From NCBI GenBank assembly GCA_001839685.1, contig MLAK01001415.1, forward strand, positions 70,822 through 134,821: a DNA stretch of 64,000 nucleotides, read 5' to 3'. Made by a program: the position numbers and the translations under genes. This DNA comes from Tritrichomonas foetus (lineage: Eukaryota; Parabasalia; Tritrichomonadida; Tritrichomonadidae). Shown one piece after another: positions 1-9,939 of this stretch. Numbering within the stretch: position 1 is the first letter of the stretch; every line of letters starts with the position of its first letter. The notes beneath the pieces are model-generated. The model was not told the origin of the DNA, did no database searches, and saw only the letters and a program-made list of their open reading frames with translations.

Positions 1-237
1 ATAGATTTAACAATTGACTGAAAGCTGTTCACCCGAAAACTGAAACAATAGCTTCTTCAGAATCATTTTCGAAATATTTGTGAATTCGACCATTTGCGAA
101 GTTTGCGATAAGGGAAATTTTCGTCATTCTTTTAGCTATTTGGGTTTTGATTTTTGACTGATGGTATTAAGTAATACTGATGATAAGGATCATTTTAGTG
201 ATTTCGTACGTTAAGACTATTTGGTTTGTATACATCT
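1..237. repeat. Terminal 237 bp of a dispersed repeat (copy A)
   Basis: This segment reappears in inverse orientation at 18669-18905. By eye I count two mismatches over 237 bp, and similarity stops abruptly after the word GTTTGTATACATCT. That word is also found, oriented outward, at 19751-19764, so it behaves like the terminal inverted repeat of an element. Here only one end is visible; the rest lies to the left of the window. The terminus faces the AGC kinase start at 416, 178 bp away. I see no coding potential in it. Confidence 0.8.
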
Positions 238-390
238 ATTTGAAACATAAAAACACCTCATTATTCAAAACAATCACATCACAATGCTTATTCTGGGAAA
301 TGTTTCAAAAAAAATTTATTCAAAAAAATTACTAAAAAATAGGAAATTCAGGCAAAACGAAAATGATTATTTTCAGAAAAAGTCTCCACT

Positions 391-395
391 TCACT
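391..395 (+). promoter_or_regulatory. Possible initiator (Inr) of the AGC kinase gene
   Basis: The word TCACT lies 21-25 bases before the ATG at 416. It fits the Trichomonas initiator consensus TCA(+1)Y(T/A), which usually sits within about 20 bases of the start codon and gives very short 5' leaders. This is a five-base match in AT-rich DNA, so it is only suggestive. Confidence 0.3.
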
Positions 396-415
396 GATCT
401 AAATAACATCTTCGG

Positions 416-1795
416 ATGAAAGGTTGGATTGAAATCCACGTGAATTCCGAGATCATCAAAGGATACTGCGTCCTCAAGTCTCATATCCTAAACGTCTATT
501 CGGAATCGCTCGACAGTCCAAACACGCTAAATTCGATTGAACAATCAATTGATTCCTCAGATAACGACAGCAGTATTCCCAGCCAGAACAGTGACGAGAT
601 TAGCAATAATGTGTATGAAAATAATCAAAACGAGAGAAAATTACTTCATCGAATTGTCATTTCTCCAAAATCGAAAATAACAATCCTTCAAAATGGCACC
701 ATCATGTTTTATAACACATACGATAGCCTTATCACACTCAAAACTGCGCCAGGGACAGAAAAAAAATGGGCCGACGAGCTTCTCAAGCATAAGATATCAT
801 TGAATGAATTTAAAATCTTAAAAATGATCGGAAAAGGCTATTTCGGGAAAGTATTTCTTGCACAGAAACGTGATAATGGGAAATTGTACGCATTAAAATC
901 AATTCCAAAATCCCGCGCATTGAGATTCGACAGACATCATACAACTCTTGCTGAAAGTGATATTCTTGTTCATATCACATATCCGTTTATCGTTCCTGTT
1001 TACTATTCTTTCCAGAATACCAATAATTTTTATATCTGTATGGAATATGTCGCGGGCGGGGAACTTTTCTATCGTATGAGGAAATGTGGCGTTATTCCAC
1101 TTGAGGATGCGCGCCTTTATATTGCGGAGGTTGCCTTGGCTTTGAATCATCTTCATTCGATGGGAATTGTTTATCGCGATTTAAAACCTGAAAACGTTCT
1201 TTTAGATCTCGATGGACACGTTCGACTGATTGATTTCGGCTTAGCGAAGGAGCTTACAGGCGATCAAAATGAATCCCATTTTTGTGGAACACCCGACTAT
1301 TTAGCCCCTGAAATTGTGTCACATCAAAAATATTCACGACAAGTTGACTGGTGGGCACTTGGAGTTCTACTTTATGAAATGATGTTCAAACGAACACCAT
1401 TCTATGCTGTTGATAAAGAAAGAATGTTCCAGAAAATAGTCTCAAGAAATATTGCAATTCCATCTCGTGCTGATAATAATTTGGCTAATTTGTTAAATGG
1501 TCTCCTTCAAAAAGATCCAAAGAAAAGATACCGTTTTAAAGATATTAAAAATCATCCATTCTTTGAGGGACTCAACTTTGATGATGTTGAACAGAAAAAA
1601 ATTGAGCCAAATTATAAACCTCATAAATTCGATCCGGATGAGCCAGATTATCAAAAATTAAAACTCGAAAGTAACGACACATTTGACACAATTCGGAGGG
1701 TTTCTTCATCATCTTTTTCATCAGATACAAAAATTAATAAAATTATGAATGGTGAAGAAGAAGATCAGAAAGAAATGACATTAATTTATTCTTGA
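416..1795 (+). CDS. AGC-family protein kinase with PH-like N-terminus (Akt/PKB-type)
   Basis: Serine/threonine kinase of 459 residues, probably acting in lipid-linked signalling at membranes. Residues 1-125 resemble a PH domain split by an acidic, Ser/Asn-rich insert (about 33-73). The kinase domain (about 132-390) is intact: glycine loop GKGYFGKV at 139-146, beta-3 Lys161, Glu180 of helix C, YRDLKPEN with Asp245, DFG with Asp263, and the activation-segment motif GTPDYLAPE near 281, which is typical of AGC kinases. A C-terminal tail follows, with a Ser-rich stretch (about 430-441) and a short acidic end; a classical FxxF(S/T)Y hydrophobic motif is not obvious. The ATG at 416 is the first in frame. 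The gene stands alone, 178 bp from the end of a repeat. The kinase assignment is firm; PH and Akt-like are inferred from layout. Confidence 0.9.
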   Translation: MKGWIEIHVNSEIIKGYCVLKSHILNVYSESLDSPNTLNSIEQSIDSSDNDSSIPSQNSDEISNNVYENNQNERKLLHRIVISPKSKITILQNGTIMFYNTYDSLITLKTAPGTEKKWADELLKHKISLNEFKILKMIGKGYFGKVFLAQKRDNGKLYALKSIPKSRALRFDRHHTTLAESDILVHITYPFIVPVYYSFQNTNNFYICMEYVAGGELFYRMRKCGVIPLEDARLYIAEVALALNHLHSMGIVYRDLKPENVLLDLDGHVRLIDFGLAKELTGDQNESHFCGTPDYLAPEIVSHQKYSRQVDWWALGVLLYEMMFKRTPFYAVDKERMFQKIVSRNIAIPSRADNNLANLLNGLLQKDPKKRYRFKDIKNHPFFEGLNFDDVEQKKIEPNYKPHKFDPDEPDYQKLKLESNDTFDTIRRVSSSSFSSDTKINKIMNGEEEDQKEMTLIYS

Positions 1796-2248
1796 TTTGA
1801 CAGACTGTCGCTATTTTGAGGCGACTTTTTCTTCTTTTTTTCTTTTAAAAAAAGTATTTTGGAAGCATTTTTGCTTTCTCACTATGCGCGAAAATCGGAG
1901 TTACCTGGATTAACTACAAAAAGTTCACCATCGTAGAAACAATCTTGAAGAAATATACAATATTTCAAAGAAAATCTATCTGTATTTATCCAAGTAACTC
2001 GGCGCGAAATGCTTTGTTTGATTATTTTAGTAAATTTTTCTCCTTTAAACTCTTTTTTTATTATTTAAATTGCAAATTTTTAAATGAAATCATTGACTAA
2101 AAATGTAATTGTTGAGATCAACAAAAAAATATCAGTGAAAAAAAGATAATTAGATAATAATCTAATAACTTTAATAAAAACAGAATTTTTTTTGATAACA
2201 CAAGTAAATATTTCGAAAACTTATGTTCTATCTATAGGTAATTATAAC
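1796..2248. other. Intergenic spacer between convergent genes
   Basis: AT-rich spacer between the stop of the AGC kinase and the stop of the cyclase, so it should contain both 3' ends. The one structure I see is an imperfect inverted pair: a copy of GAGTTACCTGGAT near 1896-1913 and its near-complement around 1989-2001, each next to a GCGCGAAA word. No ORF of interest. Confidence 0.5.
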
Positions 2249-5200
2249 TTATGCTTTTCTATAAACAAGATAAGTTAAAACTTTGCCATTCTTCACTTCG
2301 ATTTCACCTCTTTCTTTTATTGTGAACGATCCACCATAAATCAGCTCATAAACTCTTCTTGATACGTGGACTGCCATTGGAACACCATGATGCTCCATTT
2401 GTTGGGCCATGTTGATTGCTGGTCCAAGAATTTCAAATGTTGGTTTTCCTACACCAATGACACCAGCCACAATTGGGCCACCAGTGTTTACTCCAACACG
2501 AATTCTAATATTTTGAGTCAATTCTTTGTTTAATTTTTCAACTGCATCAAGAGCATCAATTCCAAACTCACAAACTTCTTTAGCATGAACTTCAGGTTGA
2601 TTTACTTCCGCAAAGATTCCACCAGCAGCCATATAACAATCACCAATACACTTAATCCGTGTCATTGTTGGTAATTTTTGAACAATAGCATCAAATAAAG
2701 TGAATAATTTATTCAATGTTAACATAACCTCATGTGCTTGTAATGAAGCGCACCATGGAGTAAATTCGACAATATCAATAAATGTAATTGTTGCTGATTG
2801 AACTGCAAAACTGATATCTTTTTCACCTGATCGTACGCGTTGAACCAATTTCGGTGGTAAAATAGAAGATAAAAGAACATCACTTTTGGCACGTTCTTCA
2901 GCAATCAAATTATTATATCTTACATTTGTAGTAACATCACGAATGGTAATGACAATTTCAGCTTTTATTTTAGAAACTGTGACTTGTAAGAAGTATTGAT
3001 TATCGGAATTCTTAAATGATATGTAATTCATTTCTTTTGATTGTTTAACTACCATTTGTGAAGCTGTTGGTGAAAAATACATTGCAAGCTGTGGATATTC
3101 AGTGAAATTGAATAATTCATTTACATGCATATTTTCACGAAATTCGATATTGAATAAACTTTTACCTTTTTTATTGATTTCTGTAATTGTTTGGTTTTCT
3201 TTCATTATAATTACTGCATCTGGAAGGTTTTTAATAATTTCCAAAAAGAATTCAGAGTTTCGAACAGTTTTTTCTTGACTTCCTAAAGTGAAGTTACCTG
3301 ATAAAATTGCATTTATTCGAGGATTATGCAAAATTGATGTTGGTGGGCATTGTTGAAGAAGACTCATTGTGAATTTTAATTTACGTTCAGTTTCTAAATT
3401 AACTAGTAAGACAAAGATTTCAATTAAAACAATTAAAAATATAAATACAACAGCTATAAAAATAATGGTTTGAATTTGCTTATTGGCAGAGATTTTAACA
3501 TCATCAACAACATTTTCAAAAACAGGCGCAAAGAAATCATTATACATATTATAAGACATTAAGAACCAAAGATTTTGAACATCTTTACTATCAAGACTAA
3601 AAGAATCTTGATAATAATAAGTTGGAATTATGATTTTATACATGATGTTTTCGAAAAAGTGGAATCGAAAATCAACATTAATACATTCAAAAAGATAAGG
3701 CAATGTATCATGTGAACAATTACCTTCAATCGTATATTGATCAATTAATGTTTTATATTGATCAAATGGTTCTATCACATTATTTCCATAACGCACTAAA
3801 TTGAAATAATCAACCGAGTTTTCAATTAAATGAACACCGTTTTCCAGAATTTCAAAAATTTTCAGATTAGGTAATTCACATTTTGATTTGATACTTCCTA
3901 ATCGTAAAATAATATCAATGACACCAGCTGCATAACTAAAAGAACCAAGTAAGTAATTCACATGTGGTGCAGAGTGATCTATATTTTTCGATGTATTTTT
4001 ACCAACAACGCCAATGGTAGCAATTCCAACAATAGTAAGGATATAAATAATAAGTATGGAAATAATATTAATTAGTCTTCCATTCTGACTTGATTGGGAG
4101 CTACTTCCAGCTGTTGCAAAGATTTTCATCATATTTTCTTCTTGTTTATTCATATCGAATTCAGTGTGCATTGTGGATGAATCATGACTAGAATCATTCA
4201 TTTGATTCTTTTTAAGAATCTTTAAACGATCAGCAATATTAGAAACCACATTTTTTGGGACTGTTGTAAAACATGTATACACCTCCAATTTATTCTTTTT
4301 AGATTTAATTAAGTAAATGATTAGAGATACGATCAAAACAATAAAAATGGTAAAACTCATAATAAAAATAAGCGTATCTAAGATATCAGCTGTTAATTTT
4401 TGAAGATAACTCATATAATTCATTAAAAGATAAGTTGCTTCAGTGAATTTCTCGGACAAAAGTTTTGTATTTTTAATTTGATTTTGAATATTTTGTCGAC
4501 CAAGAAAATCATAAGTGAATTCTTTAACTTCAAGAATTCCAGTCACCATTAATATATAATCAATAAAAGCACCATGCAAAGTAGTTGGCTTTGTAATTGT
4601 ATAACTGGAATTAGTATCATCTGGATAAGTAATATAATCAATTTTATTACTAAAAACAATTGCTCGAACTTGGTCGATGATATTATTCCCAATTTTATAG
4701 TCTCGCAAATCTTTTAGCTCAGAGACTGTAAAAGATGCCTCTTTATTAAAATATTCAAGCTGTTCATTCAATTGAAGGGAAGATCCAAGATATTGTGGTA
4801 AACTTTCACTTGGTATTCTTTTGGTGATACATTGAAGTTCTTCAAAAACATAAGCTTCAGATAACGCAGGAAGCATATAAACACCACATCTTAAAAAACT
4901 TAATGTTCGAATATAATCTAAAGGAATTAATTCTTGTTCAATAATATATAAAACATATATTAGTGTCACAATTAATGGGAAAACACAAATAAATATATTC
5001 AAAATTGGTCGAACTTTCGTCAAAAGGACAAAAGCTGGAATTTGAACCTCTTCTACTTGTTTCATAATTGTCTGTGTCTTTTCAACAGTTGCACCATCAG
5101 TATCAACTAACATATCAATTGTTGATAGATCATTCTCAGTTGTATTATATGCTTGATTATTATCTTTTAATGCAATAACTGAGGGTAATAATGGATAAGC

Positions 5201-6904
5201 ATGAACACCATGCTGATGAGCTTGATCTTCATTTGCTAAGAGACCTCTTTGTAACAATTTAGTAATATTATCATATTTTTCAAATTCTTTCACATCAGCT
5301 AAAACATCCAACATGAATCGGCTGTAACTTCTTGAAACAAATCGATTATTTGGATACTGACACAAAACATGTTGATATTCAGATTTACATTCATTTATTG
5401 CATCATAGACACTATTTACAGCATTTTCTAATTCACCAATATTTGCTTGAATAATATTATCCCAGACATATCTCATTTTATGCTTTGCTTTCATTGCTAA
5501 TTTGTTTATATTATTTAAACTATTCTTTAACGATAAAGATAAGTTGGCTTCTCTTAATTTTGAAACAGTGTGAATTTGAGCTAAAGTTTGTTTTGCATAA
5601 CTACCTTTAATTTTATTCTGAATAATATTTTGATAAATTATACTCAATTGTTGATTTTCTTCTGGATAAATTGCAACAAATTTCGAAAAAATATACCAAA
5701 CCTTAATATTTGTTGGCCATTTTTGAACAGCCATATTTCCAAGACTCCAACTTGTGCATACCGGATGAACAAGTCCCATTCCAATATTGAAGATAATCAT
5801 AAACATTGATGGAGATCTAATCATTTCAAAATTTTCGGAATTTGAATGGATTTCATCTAAAATATGAATAATTTTGTAAATGATTCGATGATGAATAAAG
5901 CTCGCAATGATGATAATTAATACGAATAATGAAATGGCTGCAATTAAGATTAATTCAGATAATGATTGTCCAATTACAACGAGAATGATGAAAATAATCA
6001 TTGTAAGACCTCCACTAATAGCTGCACTAACTACCATAACGGAATGTGCAATTTTTACAAAACCTCCATCAATGAACATTGCACCAAAAGTTACAAAATA
6101 AATTATTGCTGTTATTACTAATAAAACAATACAAATAATTTTACTAGATTTTGAAGCAACTGCTGAGAAAAAGGTAATTAATACTGAACAACATAAAACC
6201 ATAGTTTGTGGTGCTTTTGAGACTGACAAAAGTGAGTTTGGTCGAAATGTTGCAGAAACTGCCACAAATTTGACAAAGAACCAAAGATAAATACTAAAAA
6301 GAAAAATTGAAACAAAAATTCCAACAATGGCAGTAACTATTTCAAAATTATGAGTACCTGCAATCATATGGCCGATTATTTCACCAATGAATTCGGCCCA
6401 TATTATTGGCAAAATGTATCCAACAGAGCCGGTAAAAGCGGCGATGATGGCGGGAACTGCCAGTGGAAGCTGACTTTTTTCTTTATAATAAAATGCACAA
6501 ATAAAAATACAAATTATATAGATTGATAATATTCCAATTATTGTGAATAGCATTGGAATATAAGCTTGGTCGCGCGATTCAACTGGCACCAAATGGATAA
6601 AAACCGAGATAAAGCTTGAAACTTTCCATGCAATTTTCGATTTGCTATTTTCCCACAAAAAAATGAACGGCGCGCCGAGGATGGGCCCCATCATCTGAAA
6701 AATTCGATAAAACGACATAAATGAATGCATGGGATAGAAGTTCGGCGAAACGCTGTAAACATAAGAAAAAAAATCGATCATAATATTTCGTATTTTTTTG
6801 TAGTTTGACATTTTGATGAGGCCGTGGTACTTGTTAGAGAATTGCGATGTGTTTGTCGACCCTAAATGAGAGGCATTATGAGAAGTGCTGACGGTGCCAC
6901 TCAT
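2249..6904 (-). CDS. Multi-span membrane adenylate/guanylate cyclase with PAS domain
   Basis: A 1551-residue class III nucleotide cyclase of the type greatly expanded in trichomonads; it should make cAMP (or cGMP) at the plasma membrane. The N-terminal two thirds hold many hydrophobic segments, in clusters at about 70-365, 665-700, 915-945, 1035-1060 and 1215-1240, with long soluble stretches between. A PAS-like domain precedes the catalytic domain, which covers about the last 205 residues. Both metal-binding aspartates are present (FIDIVEF, about D1377; IGDCYM, about D1422). Lys at about 1418 occupies the adenine-recognition position, favouring ATP. The transition-state Asn (N1498) is kept, but the position of the usual Arg is Gln (Q1502). 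The open frame begins at TTG (6928); the first ATG is at 6904 and I take that. Cyclase is certain, substrate is inferred. Confidence 0.9.
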   Translation of the reverse strand: MSGTVSTSHNASHLGSTNTSQFSNKYHGLIKMSNYKKIRNIMIDFFSYVYSVSPNFYPMHSFMSFYRIFQMMGPILGAPFIFLWENSKSKIAWKVSSFISVFIHLVPVESRDQAYIPMLFTIIGILSIYIICIFICAFYYKEKSQLPLAVPAIIAAFTGSVGYILPIIWAEFIGEIIGHMIAGTHNFEIVTAIVGIFVSIFLFSIYLWFFVKFVAVSATFRPNSLLSVSKAPQTMVLCCSVLITFFSAVASKSSKIICIVLLVITAIIYFVTFGAMFIDGGFVKIAHSVMVVSAAISGGLTMIIFIILVVIGQSLSELILIAAISLFVLIIIIASFIHHRIIYKIIHILDEIHSNSENFEMIRSPSMFMIIFNIGMGLVHPVCTSWSLGNMAVQKWPTNIKVWYIFSKFVAIYPEENQQLSIIYQNIIQNKIKGSYAKQTLAQIHTVSKLREANLSLSLKNSLNNINKLAMKAKHKMRYVWDNIIQANIGELENAVNSVYDAINECKSEYQHVLCQYPNNRFVSRSYSRFMLDVLADVKEFEKYDNITKLLQRGLLANEDQAHQHGVHAYPLLPSVIALKDNNQAYNTTENDLSTIDMLVDTDGATVEKTQTIMKQVEEVQIPAFVLLTKVRPILNIFICVFPLIVTLIYVLYIIEQELIPLDYIRTLSFLRCGVYMLPALSEAYVFEELQCITKRIPSESLPQYLGSSLQLNEQLEYFNKEASFTVSELKDLRDYKIGNNIIDQVRAIVFSNKIDYITYPDDTNSSYTITKPTTLHGAFIDYILMVTGILEVKEFTYDFLGRQNIQNQIKNTKLLSEKFTEATYLLMNYMSYLQKLTADILDTLIFIMSFTIFIVLIVSLIIYLIKSKKNKLEVYTCFTTVPKNVVSNIADRLKILKKNQMNDSSHDSSTMHTEFDMNKQEENMMKIFATAGSSSQSSQNGRLINIISILIIYILTIVGIATIGVVGKNTSKNIDHSAPHVNYLLGSFSYAAGVIDIILRLGSIKSKCELPNLKIFEILENGVHLIENSVDYFNLVRYGNNVIEPFDQYKTLIDQYTIEGNCSHDTLPYLFECINVDFRFHFFENIMYKIIIPTYYYQDSFSLDSKDVQNLWFLMSYNMYNDFFAPVFENVVDDVKISANKQIQTIIFIAVVFIFLIVLIEIFVLLVNLETERKLKFTMSLLQQCPPTSILHNPRINAILSGNFTLGSQEKTVRNSEFFLEIIKNLPDAVIIMKENQTITEINKKGKSLFNIEFRENMHVNELFNFTEYPQLAMYFSPTASQMVVKQSKEMNYISFKNSDNQYFLQVTVSKIKAEIVITIRDVTTNVRYNNLIAEERAKSDVLLSSILPPKLVQRVRSGEKDISFAVQSATITFIDIVEFTPWCASLQAHEVMLTLNKLFTLFDAIVQKLPTMTRIKCIGDCYMAAGGIFAEVNQPEVHAKEVCEFGIDALDAVEKLNKELTQNIRIRVGVNTGGPIVAGVIGVGKPTFEILGPAINMAQQMEHHGVPMAVHVSRRVYELIYGGSFTIKERGEIEVKNGKVLTYLVYRKA

Positions 6905-7645
6905 TGGTGAATTTTTTTTTCGATTCAAATTGAATAGAAATATTGAATAGAATACAAAATATTTCTGTAACTACTATTGAATATATAACTTCTCAATTTT
7001 TTTCCTCAAATTATTTTGGAAATAGATATTTTCTGATTGCCTCTCTAATTTCTTACTGATTTCATCATAAAAGTGTGATAAAATTTTTTTTTAGATAAAA
7101 TATATAAATTAATTTTTTATAAAGTCTCTATTATGATGAAAAAGTCATTTTTCGATAAGTGGTTCTTTCTTCTTATTTAGAATTTCAGTGATGATTATTT
7201 TTGGTTATTATTCAATTGAAAAATAGATTCAATAAATGATTTATTAGAAATCATACGATTTATTCAGAAATATTTCTTTAAGATAAATCGCTTTCAATCA
7301 ATTTTTTCACTGTTAATCATTGAAATATGTGGTTACCTTTTTATTTTTTCATCTTTCAAAAGATCAGACAAATCAATATTGAAATATTGAATTGAAAATT
7401 CGAAGACACCTCTGATTTTAAAATTCTCAAATCATGAAAAATCAGGAAACTGCCCTGAATTCCTTTGAAAAATGATGAATATTTCAATACACAATTATTC
7501 GCTTAGAGAAATAATCCTAAAGAAATCATATGAGTAACTTGAATATATATAATGCTCTATGACCAAGATGGTTAGTGTATCCACTGGAAAACATTTTTTC
7601 GATATTTATAAAAGCTGATAAGATTAAATAATTTATTAATTTGAA
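6905..7645. other. AT-rich intergenic spacer
   Basis: About 740 bp between the 5' end of the cyclase and the 3' end of the ankyrin array. It consists of AT-rich sequence with frequent stops in all frames. I see no gene, no clear repeat and no structured element. Confidence 0.5.
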
Positions 7646-8748
7646 TCACTTTGATTCCAAGAGTTGAATTACATTTGGTAAATTTTTTGATCTTGCCAAG
7701 TCAAGTGGTGTTTTCTTAGTGTTAATTGGAAATTCCACTTGAAAAAAAGATAAAATAATGAATACGAATGATAATTCGATTTTTTATATGAATATCAATA
7801 TTTGGTTGCTTTAATAACACTTCAATAATTTTATGATTGCTAGTGACAGCTCTATGAAGAGGAGTATTAAAAATTATAAAGATAAATTCCTCAGAAAAAT
7901 AATTCTAAGCTATGAATTCATTATAAAGATTTGATTCTGTGAATTGATATCTATATCTTGATGCATTAACAAAATTTTGATATATTCATTTTGATGGTGG
8001 CAAACAGCATAATGAAGGGTTGTATCATAAATTATTTAGTTATATTCCATTTTAATATAGAAAATAATCCGGAATTAAATTCATCGAAAAACTTTTTGGA
8101 ATTGATGTCAATGTTAGGATGTTTTGATAAAAGTTCAAATATTTCGTGATAGTTATATGCACATGCTATGAAAAATGGTGTATCAAAAGTGTAGATACAA
8201 ATCTCACCTGAAAATTTTAAGAAATCATGAAGAGAAAAGGTAATTTTTGTTTTGGAATTGATGTCTATATTAGGGTGTTTCAATAAAACTTCAACACAGT
8301 TTAAATGCCCATAAAAGCATGCAAGATGAAGTGCTGTTTCATGAAATATCAATCATTAATTCCTTTTGTATTCAAAAATAATCATGAAAATCAAATGATA
8401 ACATTATTTTTGGCATTACCATCAATATTTGGCTGCTTTAATAAAAGATCTAAAATTTCATGATACCCAAAATATGCAGCATAATAGAGTGGTGTAGTCT
8501 AAATCATTTCCGCAAATTCCAAGTGAAAAATGGAAATTATTATTCATTTCAAATAAAAACTTTGCTTTTAATATTAATATCAATGTTTGGTTGTTTCAAA
8601 AACAGTTCAGTAATCTCATAATGACCATAGTAGCAAGCATTATGCAATGTGGTATAATAAATATCGGTGAAAAATGCCAGGTTAAAATCGAAGATAACCT
8701 TGAACAAAAACAACAAATTGTCTCTTTAGTATTTACGTCAATATTGGG
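7646..8748 (-). repeat. Ankyrin repeats interrupted every 158 nt by about 59-nt spacers
   Basis: On the minus strand the repeat motif T-(P/T/A)-L-H-x-A begins at 8653, 8495, 8337, 8181, 8023, 7865 and 7711, and a half repeat (PNIDVN) lies at 8748. Intervals are 158, 158, 156, 158, 158 and 154 nt, and PNID-to-PNID from 8748 to 8590 is also 158. A normal ankyrin unit is 99 nt, so each unit carries about 59 extra bases at the same point, just after the N-I-D-(I/V)-N-x-K loop. The extra bases mostly contain stops or shift the frame; only the 8337-8181 interval (156 nt) stays open. Several spacers share a core like TTTTTC..(A/T)GGAATTT, so they look homologous. The last unit ends in a plausible C-terminus (stop at 7646-7648). 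The spacers lack the trichomonad splice consensus. Decayed tandem duplicate or unusual introns are both possible. Confidence 0.75.
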
Positions 8749-9939
8749 TTGCTGGAGAATAAATGAATAAAAGAAAGAAACGAACAAACGTTGGGCATTT
8801 AACCCATATTTTATGATCATATCTTTCAGTTCTAAAATCATTTTTTCTTGATTGATATCAATCCCTTGTGGATCTTGTTTGATCAACAATTCAGAAATAA
8901 TTTCATAATTATTTATCGGATTAGATGACAAAAAATCCAAAATTTGTGAAACTGTTGGTAGCGTTTTGAGAAGTGAATTTAGAATATATGCATATACATC
9001 ATTTCGATAATATTGAATGGCGATATGCATCAAATTTCGGTCAAAAGTATAATTTGATTCTTCTTCTATTATATGAATGATTTCATAATTTCCTCCAATA
9101 ATACTATACTTATGCGAACTATTGAAATATTCAGCTTTTTTCAACCACAAGAAGCGGAATATTTTTATTGAACCAGATACCATTGAGTATTCAAGTAGAC
9201 TAATTCCTTTTTTCTGGTTTTTAATATCACGATTATTCTCATACAACGAAGGTTTTATTATATAATTTAGAGAAAAATTGTCAGTTCTTGAAATATAATG
9301 AAGAAATGAATCTAGATCATCTACACTAATAATTTTCGCAATTTCTTCTTGTGAATGGATTTCTCTTCTAATTTCATATTTCGTCAATTTTTGCTTATTT
9401 CGTTCTTCTTTCCATGTTCCAATTCCATACTTTTCAATATATTGTTTTCGTCTCTTTTTGTATAATTCAGGATACGCCTCTTTTATTTCTCGAGCGAAAA
9501 AGAGAAAGAAATTATGTTTGCTTTTCCGTGTAGAAAGTATATTTTTGATCAAAGAAATATCCATGGCTCTGTTTTCAAGAAGAAAAAGAATAAAGTGTTT
9601 ATTTGCTCGGAAAATTTGGAATAATGTTGATTGATGAAATAATTCTGTCATTGAATGTTTGGAAATTAGTTCTTTCAGAATAGCCAAATAAATAGAAAGC
9701 TGATTTTTTTGTGATATTATAAAATCAATGGATAAAGACACAAGAAGGTACAAGAATCCTTCAAATATTTCAAAATCAGATGAAATAGAGATTGTTCTAA
9801 AATAGTCAAAAAGTCTTCCAATTTGATCTAATAATTGTTTTTCTTCACAAGACATAATTGAAATTACCATTCTTTGCAGATTCCTTAATTTAGTGATTTT
9901 TTGAGTGAATTCATCATATCCAATCAAAGTATTCATCAT
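8596..9939 (-). CDS. Ankyrin protein of the DUF3447-like trichomonad type, 5' part
   Basis: 447-codon open frame starting at a double ATG (9939). Residues 1-220 are a helical, Leu/Ile/Phe-rich N-terminal domain without a family I can name; residues 230-370 resemble degenerate ankyrin-like units (ISLLEYSMVSGSIKIFRFL and similar) as in DUF3447-type proteins that are very numerous in trichomonads. From about residue 395 the frame enters the interrupted ankyrin array: PNIDVN appears, then about 59 foreign bases, and the final 20 residues read the next ankyrin unit out of frame, so the annotated C-terminus is not meaningful. The natural gene probably runs to 7646. Such proteins are protein-binding scaffolds; no partner can be inferred. 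An intact relative lies at 58522-60801. Confidence 0.6.
   Translation of the reverse strand: MMNTLIGYDEFTQKITKLRNLQRMVISIMSCEEKQLLDQIGRLFDYFRTISISSDFEIFEGFLYLLVSLSIDFIISQKNQLSIYLAILKELISKHSMTELFHQSTLFQIFRANKHFILFLLENRAMDISLIKNILSTRKSKHNFFLFFAREIKEAYPELYKKRRKQYIEKYGIGTWKEERNKQKLTKYEIRREIHSQEEIAKIISVDDLDSFLHYISRTDNFSLNYIIKPSLYENNRDIKNQKKGISLLEYSMVSGSIKIFRFLWLKKAEYFNSSHKYSIIGGNYEIIHIIEEESNYTFDRNLMHIAIQYYRNDVYAYILNSLLKTLPTVSQILDFLSSNPINNYEIISELLIKQDPQGIDINQEKMILELKDMIIKYGLNAQRLFVSFFYSFILQQPNIDVNTKETICCFCSRLSSILTWHFSPIFIIPHCIMLATMVIMRLLNCF

Noticed and set aside
8032..8352. 106-codon ORF as an independent ankyrin gene
   Set aside because: It opens at a TTG and is simply the one interval of the interrupted array (156 nt) that happens to stay in frame.
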